From NCBI GenBank assembly GCA_964591885.1, contig CAZQCJ010000003.1:1-25529 (forward strand): 25,529 nt of DNA. The letters run 5' to 3'. Both the position numbers and the translations under genes were made by a program. Positions 21,611 to 25,529 of this stretch are shown piece by piece. Numbering within the stretch: the stretch's first letter is position 1; each line of letters starts with the position of its first letter. The notes under the pieces were generated by a model. It searched no databases. It was not told where the DNA came from and saw nothing but the letters and a program-made list of their open reading frames with translations. The stretch comes from CAZQCJ01 sp964591885 (lineage in GTDB: Bacteria > Patescibacteriota > Microgenomatia > PFEM01 > JAPLYW01).

Positions 21611-22642
21611 ATGACTATTTTAGGAATTGAAACCAGCTGTGATGAGACTGCCGCTGCCATTGTCCAAGACGGCCGAAAAATCCTCAGCAACATTGTTGCT
21701 TCTTCGGTTAAACTTCATCAAAAAAGCGGGGGGATTATCCCGGAAATAGCGGCCCGGGAACAAGCCCGCTTTATCATTCCGGTTATTAAAGAATCTTTGA
21801 TAAAAGCCAATATTAAGCCAAGAGAGCTTAGTGCTTTAGCTGTAACGGTTGGCCCAGGTTTAATCGGCTCCCTTTTAGTTGGAGTAGAGACTGCTAAAAC
21901 TCTCGCTTATCTTTGGCAAAAACCTCTTATCCCAATCAATCATTTACAAGCCCATCTTTATGCTAACTGGCTTAGGGCGGAGAAAAAAATACCTAAATTC
22001 CCTGTGATTGGCTTAGTTGTTTCTGGCGGCCATACTGATTTGGTTTTAATGAAAAATCATCACGAAATCAAATGGTTGGGAGGAACCCGTGATGATGCTG
22101 CTGGAGAATGTTTTGATAAATGCGCTCGTCTGCTGAATTTAGGTTATCCAGGTGGACCAGCAATCAGTAGAGCCGCCATAAAATTCCCAAAAGAAGAAAG
22201 GAGAAACAAAATTAAATTGCCGAGACCAATGATTTTTGAAGATAATTTTGACTTTTCTTTTTCCGGCTTAAAAACCGCGGTTCTCAACAAAGTCAAAAAA
22301 TTAAAAGAAGATAAGCATTTTAACAAGACCAACATCAATCAAGTAGCTAATGAAATTCAAGAAGCCATTACTGATGTTTTAATAACAAAAACAAAAAAAG
22401 CAGCAGAAAAATATAAAGTCAATTCTATTCTTTTAGCTGGAGGGGTAATCGCTAATTCCCGCCTCCGGGAAAAATTTAAACTATCCACCCTTAACTCACT
22501 CTTGTTTATTCCTTCCCCAATTTTATGTACTGATAATGCAACTTTTGTTGCTGCCAATGCTTTTTTTAACTACCATCCTATCCCTTGGCAAAAAATCCAA
22601 GCTGACTCTAGCCTCGAAATTGAAGAAATGATAAAATCATAA
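21611..22642 (+). CDS. tsaD: tRNA N6-adenosine threonylcarbamoyltransferase TsaD
   Basis: 343 residues, full length for TsaD (Kae1/YgjD). It transfers threonylcarbamoyl to adenosine 37 of ANN-decoding tRNAs with TsaB and TsaE. Diagnostic motifs are GIETSCDETAAAIV at the N-terminus, metal ligands H111 and H115 (INHLQAH), VSGGHTDLV, GGTRDDAAGECFDK, AGGVIANSRLR and the C-terminal CTDNATFVAAN supplying the metal-binding Asp. It follows VanW after 40 AT-rich bases with no clear promoter or SD and is followed by valS after 21 bases. Confidence 0.97.
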   Translation: MTILGIETSCDETAAAIVQDGRKILSNIVASSVKLHQKSGGIIPEIAAREQARFIIPVIKESLIKANIKPRELSALAVTVGPGLIGSLLVGVETAKTLAYLWQKPLIPINHLQAHLYANWLRAEKKIPKFPVIGLVVSGGHTDLVLMKNHHEIKWLGGTRDDAAGECFDKCARLLNLGYPGGPAISRAAIKFPKEERRNKIKLPRPMIFEDNFDFSFSGLKTAVLNKVKKLKEDKHFNKTNINQVANEIQEAITDVLITKTKKAAEKYKVNSILLAGGVIANSRLREKFKLSTLNSLLFIPSPILCTDNATFVAANAFFNYHPIPWQKIQADSSLEIEEMIKS

Positions 22643-22663
22643 GTATTCCTGCTTAATAAAACT

Positions 22664-24694
22664 ATGGAAAAAAAATACAATCCACAAATAACAGAAAGCA
22701 AGATTTATCAGCTTTGGGAAAAAGGCGGTTGGTTTAAACCTCAAATTAGCAAAAAAGGGAAACCTTTTATCATCACTCTCCCTCCACCCAATGTTACCGG
22801 TGAATTACATCTGGGACATGCCATGTATTGTCTAGAAGACTTAATGATTCGTTATCACCGTATGCTCGGCGAGCCAACTTTATGGCTGCCGGGCTTTGAC
22901 CATGCTTCTATTGCCGTAGAGTACTTGCTTAACAAGGAACTGAGAAAAGAAGGTAAGAACAAAAAAACAATTGGGTATGATGATTTTCTAAAAAGAGCAA
23001 AAAAATTTGCAGAGAAATCCAGGGGTTATATTAAAAACCAATTAATTTCCCTAGGGTTTTCTCTTGACTGGAGTAAAGAGGCTTATACCATGGACAAGCT
23101 ACGTTCTCAAGCAGTTAAAGAAGCTTTTCAGAAACTTTACCAGAAAGGATTGATTTATCAAGGAAAAAGAATCATTAACTGGTGCCCTAAATGCCAAACT
23201 GCCCTCTCTGATTTAGAAAATGACTACGAAGAAGAAAAAGGCCAGCTTTATTATATGAAGTATGGTCCTTTTGTTTTAGCCACCACTCGTCCGGAAACAA
23301 AATTTGGAGATACCGCTGTCGCTGTTCACCCTCAAGATAAACGCTACCAGAAATGGATTGATAAGGAATTTACCTATCGATCTCTAGTTGGCCCAAAAAA
23401 AATGAAGGTTGTTGCCGATAAAGCAGTTGACCCCAAATTCGGCACTGGCGTGGTTAAAGTTACTCCGGGGCATGACCCAACTGACTTTGAGATTGGGCAA
23501 AGACACCATCTAAAAATTGTTAATGTTATTGATTTACAAGGTCGCTTAACTAAAGTAGCGGGAAAATTTGCCGGAATGACAGTTAGTGAAGCTCGAAAGG
23601 CGGTGGTAGAAGAATTACAAAAAAGAGGCAATATCATCAAAATCGAAAAGATTACCCATAATGTTGGTCATTGCCAGCGCTGCGGAACCATCACTGAACC
23701 TTTAGTTTCCCAACAATGGTTTGTTAAAACCAAAAACTTGGCTAAACCAGCTATTGAAGCCGTTAAGTCAGGCCAGATTAAAATCATTCCTAAAAAATTT
23801 GAAAAAATTTATCTTCATTGGTTGGAAAACATTAAAGACTGGTGTATTTCAAGACAACTTTGGTGGGGCCATAAAATTCCCCTTAAAGGACAAGAAGATG
23901 TTTTGGATACTTGGTTTTCTTCAGGTCTTTGGTCCTTTTCAACTTTAGGTTGGCCAAAAGAAACAGCAGATTTTAAAAAATTTTTTCCGAACAGTATTAG
24001 AGAAACCGGTTATGATATTTTGTTTTTCTGGGTAGCTAGAGAAATCATGCTTTCTCTATTCTTAACTAAAAAAGTTCCTTATAAAACTATTTATCTTCAT
24101 GGTTTAATTCGTGATAAACACGGCAAAAAAATGAGTAAAACAGCTGGTAATGTTTTAGACCCCTTGGAATTAACAAAGAAATATGGAACCGATGCTTTAA
24201 GAATGGCTTTAATTGTCGGCAATGCTCCAGGAAACGACTTGTCTTTATCAGAAGAGAAAGTCAAAGCCTATCGTAATTTCGCCAATAAAATCTGGAATGC
24301 CAGCCGCTTTATTCTTTCTTATGAAGAAAATCTAGAAAAGACAAACTCCACTTCTCATCCTGATGATTTAAAAATTATTAAAGAAACAGAAAAAATTATT
24401 AAGCAAACAACTAATCATCTTAGCCGTTATCGTTTTGATTTGGCGGCAGAAGGAATTTATCATTTCTTCTGGCATAGTTTTTGCGATCAATATCTGGAAA
24501 TGAGCAAAAAAAGACGCCCTAAAGCTCAACAGACTCTTCTTCAAATTTTAGCCATTAATCTTAAACTCCTTCATCCTTTTATGCCTTTTATCAGCGAGCA
24601 AATTTGGCAACTTGCCAAAATAAAAAACAAAGGACAAAAAACAAACTTCTTTAAAGAAGAAGCTTTGATTATTTCTCCATGGCCAAAAATATAA
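22664..24694 (+). CDS. valS: Valyl-tRNA synthetase, compact form
   Basis: 676 residues, a class Ia synthetase charging tRNA-Val. Present are HIGH (HLGHA, 49-53), a CP1 editing domain with zinc-type CPKC and CQRC pairs, the catalytic block ISRQLWWGHKIP, EDVLDTWFSSGLWSFSTLGWP and KMSKT (489-493). Compared with usual enzymes (roughly 850-950 residues) it is much shorter. It lacks the insert normally separating GHKIP from EDVLDTWF (here only four residues) and has no C-terminal coiled-coil arm, ending soon after the anticodon-binding helices (..EEALIISPWPKI). The frame is open throughout and all core catalytic motifs are intact, so I judge it functional. The last 16 bases overlap the next gene. 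Confidence 0.96.
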   Translation: MEKKYNPQITESKIYQLWEKGGWFKPQISKKGKPFIITLPPPNVTGELHLGHAMYCLEDLMIRYHRMLGEPTLWLPGFDHASIAVEYLLNKELRKEGKNKKTIGYDDFLKRAKKFAEKSRGYIKNQLISLGFSLDWSKEAYTMDKLRSQAVKEAFQKLYQKGLIYQGKRIINWCPKCQTALSDLENDYEEEKGQLYYMKYGPFVLATTRPETKFGDTAVAVHPQDKRYQKWIDKEFTYRSLVGPKKMKVVADKAVDPKFGTGVVKVTPGHDPTDFEIGQRHHLKIVNVIDLQGRLTKVAGKFAGMTVSEARKAVVEELQKRGNIIKIEKITHNVGHCQRCGTITEPLVSQQWFVKTKNLAKPAIEAVKSGQIKIIPKKFEKIYLHWLENIKDWCISRQLWWGHKIPLKGQEDVLDTWFSSGLWSFSTLGWPKETADFKKFFPNSIRETGYDILFFWVAREIMLSLFLTKKVPYKTIYLHGLIRDKHGKKMSKTAGNVLDPLELTKKYGTDALRMALIVGNAPGNDLSLSEEKVKAYRNFANKIWNASRFILSYEENLEKTNSTSHPDDLKIIKETEKIIKQTTNHLSRYRFDLAAEGIYHFFWHSFCDQYLEMSKKRRPKAQQTLLQILAINLKLLHPFMPFISEQIWQLAKIKNKGQKTNFFKEEALIISPWPKI

Positions 24695-25269
24695 AAAAAC
24701 AACCAGGGAAAAGCAAAAATTTGCTTCTTAATAAAATCAAATTAATCCGCCAAGTTAGCCGATTGTTAGCTAATAAAACTAAATCTTGGGGAAATCTCAG
24801 TGGAGTTATTCTGATTTTCTCTTTCATTATTATTTCATGGTTTTATCCACAGCAAGAAATCCAAGGATTAAAAGAACGACTTTTAAACAATCCTCAAGAT
24901 TTAAAAGCACAATTAAAATTAACCGAAATTTTTTTAAAAAACCATCAATTTACGGAAGCGGGGAAAATGATTTTACTGGCTCAAAATAATCAGAAAAACA
25001 ATTCTCAATTTTTAGATGAAGTAAGTAATTTGAATCTTGACTCTTTAAAGCAACAGAAAAATCTATCCGACCCCGAAGATATCAAAAAGCTTATTCATTT
25101 TTGGGAAAAAATTGTTGCGGAGAAAACTGACTATCGCGACGGTTACCTTCAATTAGCAATTCTTAATTACAAAATTTGGCAAAATGAAAAAGCGCAGGAA
25201 TATTTAAAAAAAGCTTTAATTGTCGACCCAAATTTCGAGCCTGCTCTTGAATTAGAAAAGATTATTTGA
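24679..25269 (+). CDS. Membrane-anchored TPR-like protein
   Basis: 196 residues. A Lys-rich cytoplasmic start precedes one membrane helix (about 40-56) and a helical region (60-196) with TPR-like pairs: NPQDLKAQLKLTEIFLKNHQFTEAGKMI and DGYLQLAILNYKIWQNEKAQEYLKKALIVDPNFEPAL. TPRs are protein-binding scaffolds; the partner is unknown. It overlaps valS by 16 bases in another frame, so it is probably translationally coupled. It ends with TGA inside a tandem duplication and converges with bL25. Confidence 0.75.
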   Translation: MAKNIKKQPGKSKNLLLNKIKLIRQVSRLLANKTKSWGNLSGVILIFSFIIISWFYPQQEIQGLKERLLNNPQDLKAQLKLTEIFLKNHQFTEAGKMILLAQNNQKNNSQFLDEVSNLNLDSLKQQKNLSDPEDIKKLIHFWEKIVAEKTDYRDGYLQLAILNYKIWQNEKAQEYLKKALIVDPNFEPALELEKII

Positions 25270-25303
25270 AAAAGAAGGTTCTTATTTGAAAAAGAAGGTT
25301 CTT
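25264..25303. repeat. Tandem 20-base duplication between convergent genes
   Basis: The unit ATTTGAAAAAGAAGGTTCTT occurs twice back to back (25264-25283 and 25284-25303). Each copy holds a small dyad AAGAA-GG-TTCTT. The first copy contains the TGA of the TPR gene, and the second reaches the stop codon of the bL25 gene. Confidence 0.95.
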
Positions 25304-25529
25304 ATTTTTCTTCCTTATTTTCCTTCTCAGGAGATTCTTCGCCATGCTTTTCTTCTTTTGATTCTATTTTCTCTTCGGCAGCTGGAGCTTCACCTTCAGT
25401 TTCTTCAACAGATTTCTCTTCACCTTCAGCCTCAATCTCTTCTGGGGGTGGAGTAATTTCTTCTTTAGCTGGAGGTTCAATTTTAGCTAGAATCTCTTTT
25501 TGATCAGTTAAAATTTTAACTCCAGCCAT
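25302..25529 (-). CDS. rplY: Ribosomal protein bL25 (long CTC form), C-terminal end, cut by window edge
   Basis: 75 codons visible, open to the window end, so the 5' part lies outside and the Met at 25529 need not be the start. GVKILTDQKEILAKIEPP is the characteristic close of the bL25/CTC C-terminal domain. It is followed by a 50-residue acidic Glu/Lys/Pro tail, as in many long bL25 proteins. bL25 binds 5S rRNA in the large subunit. Assignment rests on this short match. Confidence 0.7.
   Translation of the reverse strand: MAGVKILTDQKEILAKIEPPAKEEITPPPEEIEAEGEEKSVEETEGEAPAAEEKIESKEEKHGEESPEKENKEEK

Overview
The window looks like a stretch of a Candidate Phyla Radiation (Patescibacteria) chromosome, most likely of the Microgenomates type. 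This is inferred from family content and style, not from a marker-gene tree. It is AT-rich, very densely packed and often has overlapping genes. It carries a VanW-family protein, a membrane-anchored solute-binding protein without a transporter, a PEGA/SH3 protein, a trimmed valyl-tRNA synthetase and several GT-C/WecA/UbiA-type polyprenyl-phosphate enzymes. TGA is used as an ordinary stop, so this is not the SR1/Gracilibacteria code. No phage, transposon, CRISPR or rRNA was seen, and no gene-free stretch reaches 300 bases.

Layout. (1) 40-3842, plus strand: an overlapping envelope-sugar operon (GT39-like glycosyltransferase, small membrane protein, WecA/MraY-like phosphosugar transferase with unusual active-site changes, UbiA-type phosphoribosyl-polyprenyl synthase). 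(2) 3851-6502: cupin, PEGA/SH3 anchor protein, tRNA-Cys(GCA), an M23 endopeptidase behind an unusual two-hairpin leader, and an MTH1-like Nudix hydrolase. (3) 6563-8660, minus strand: groES-groEL with a near-consensus promoter, an operator-like inverted repeat and a terminator. (4) 8677-17249, minus strand: a metal/redox island. It holds a YibE/F membrane protein, two MinD-type ATPases with inserted 2x[4Fe-4S] ferredoxin domains, a zincin metallopeptidase, a citrate synthase, a thioredoxin-DsbD fusion, a cation-diffusion facilitator fused to a NifX-like domain, a free NifX-like protein, a DUF134 regulator fused to a zinc-ribbon protein, and an encapsulated-ferritin-type (EncFtn) protein. (5) 17331-21570: a frameshifted nucleotidyltransferase, a solute-binding protein and, divergently, a VanW protein, the last two apparently sharing one symmetrical promoter. 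(6) 21611-25529: tsaD, valS, a TPR membrane protein and the C-terminal end of ribosomal protein bL25.

How it fits together. Regions 1, 2, 5 and 6 are ordinary CPR housekeeping and envelope genes, and most lack a Shine-Dalgarno (SD) sequence. Most genes of the metal/redox island have strong SD sites (AAAGGAGG-like), as does the cupin. That suggests the island came from a lineage that relies on SD initiation. Its gene set resembles the anaerobe-type 'orange protein' clusters (NifX-like proteins with paired MinD/ferredoxin ATPases and DUF134), here extended with metal export, iron oxidation/storage, thiol redox and citrate formation. My working hypothesis is an iron/metal-sulfur handling and redox island controlled at a TGAA-N6-TTCA palindrome over the start of the DUF134 gene. 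The most notable single features are the internal ribosome site and apparent gene fusion in DUF134, the EncFtn protein with no encapsulin or targeting tail in sight, and the two-hairpin leader of the M23 gene.
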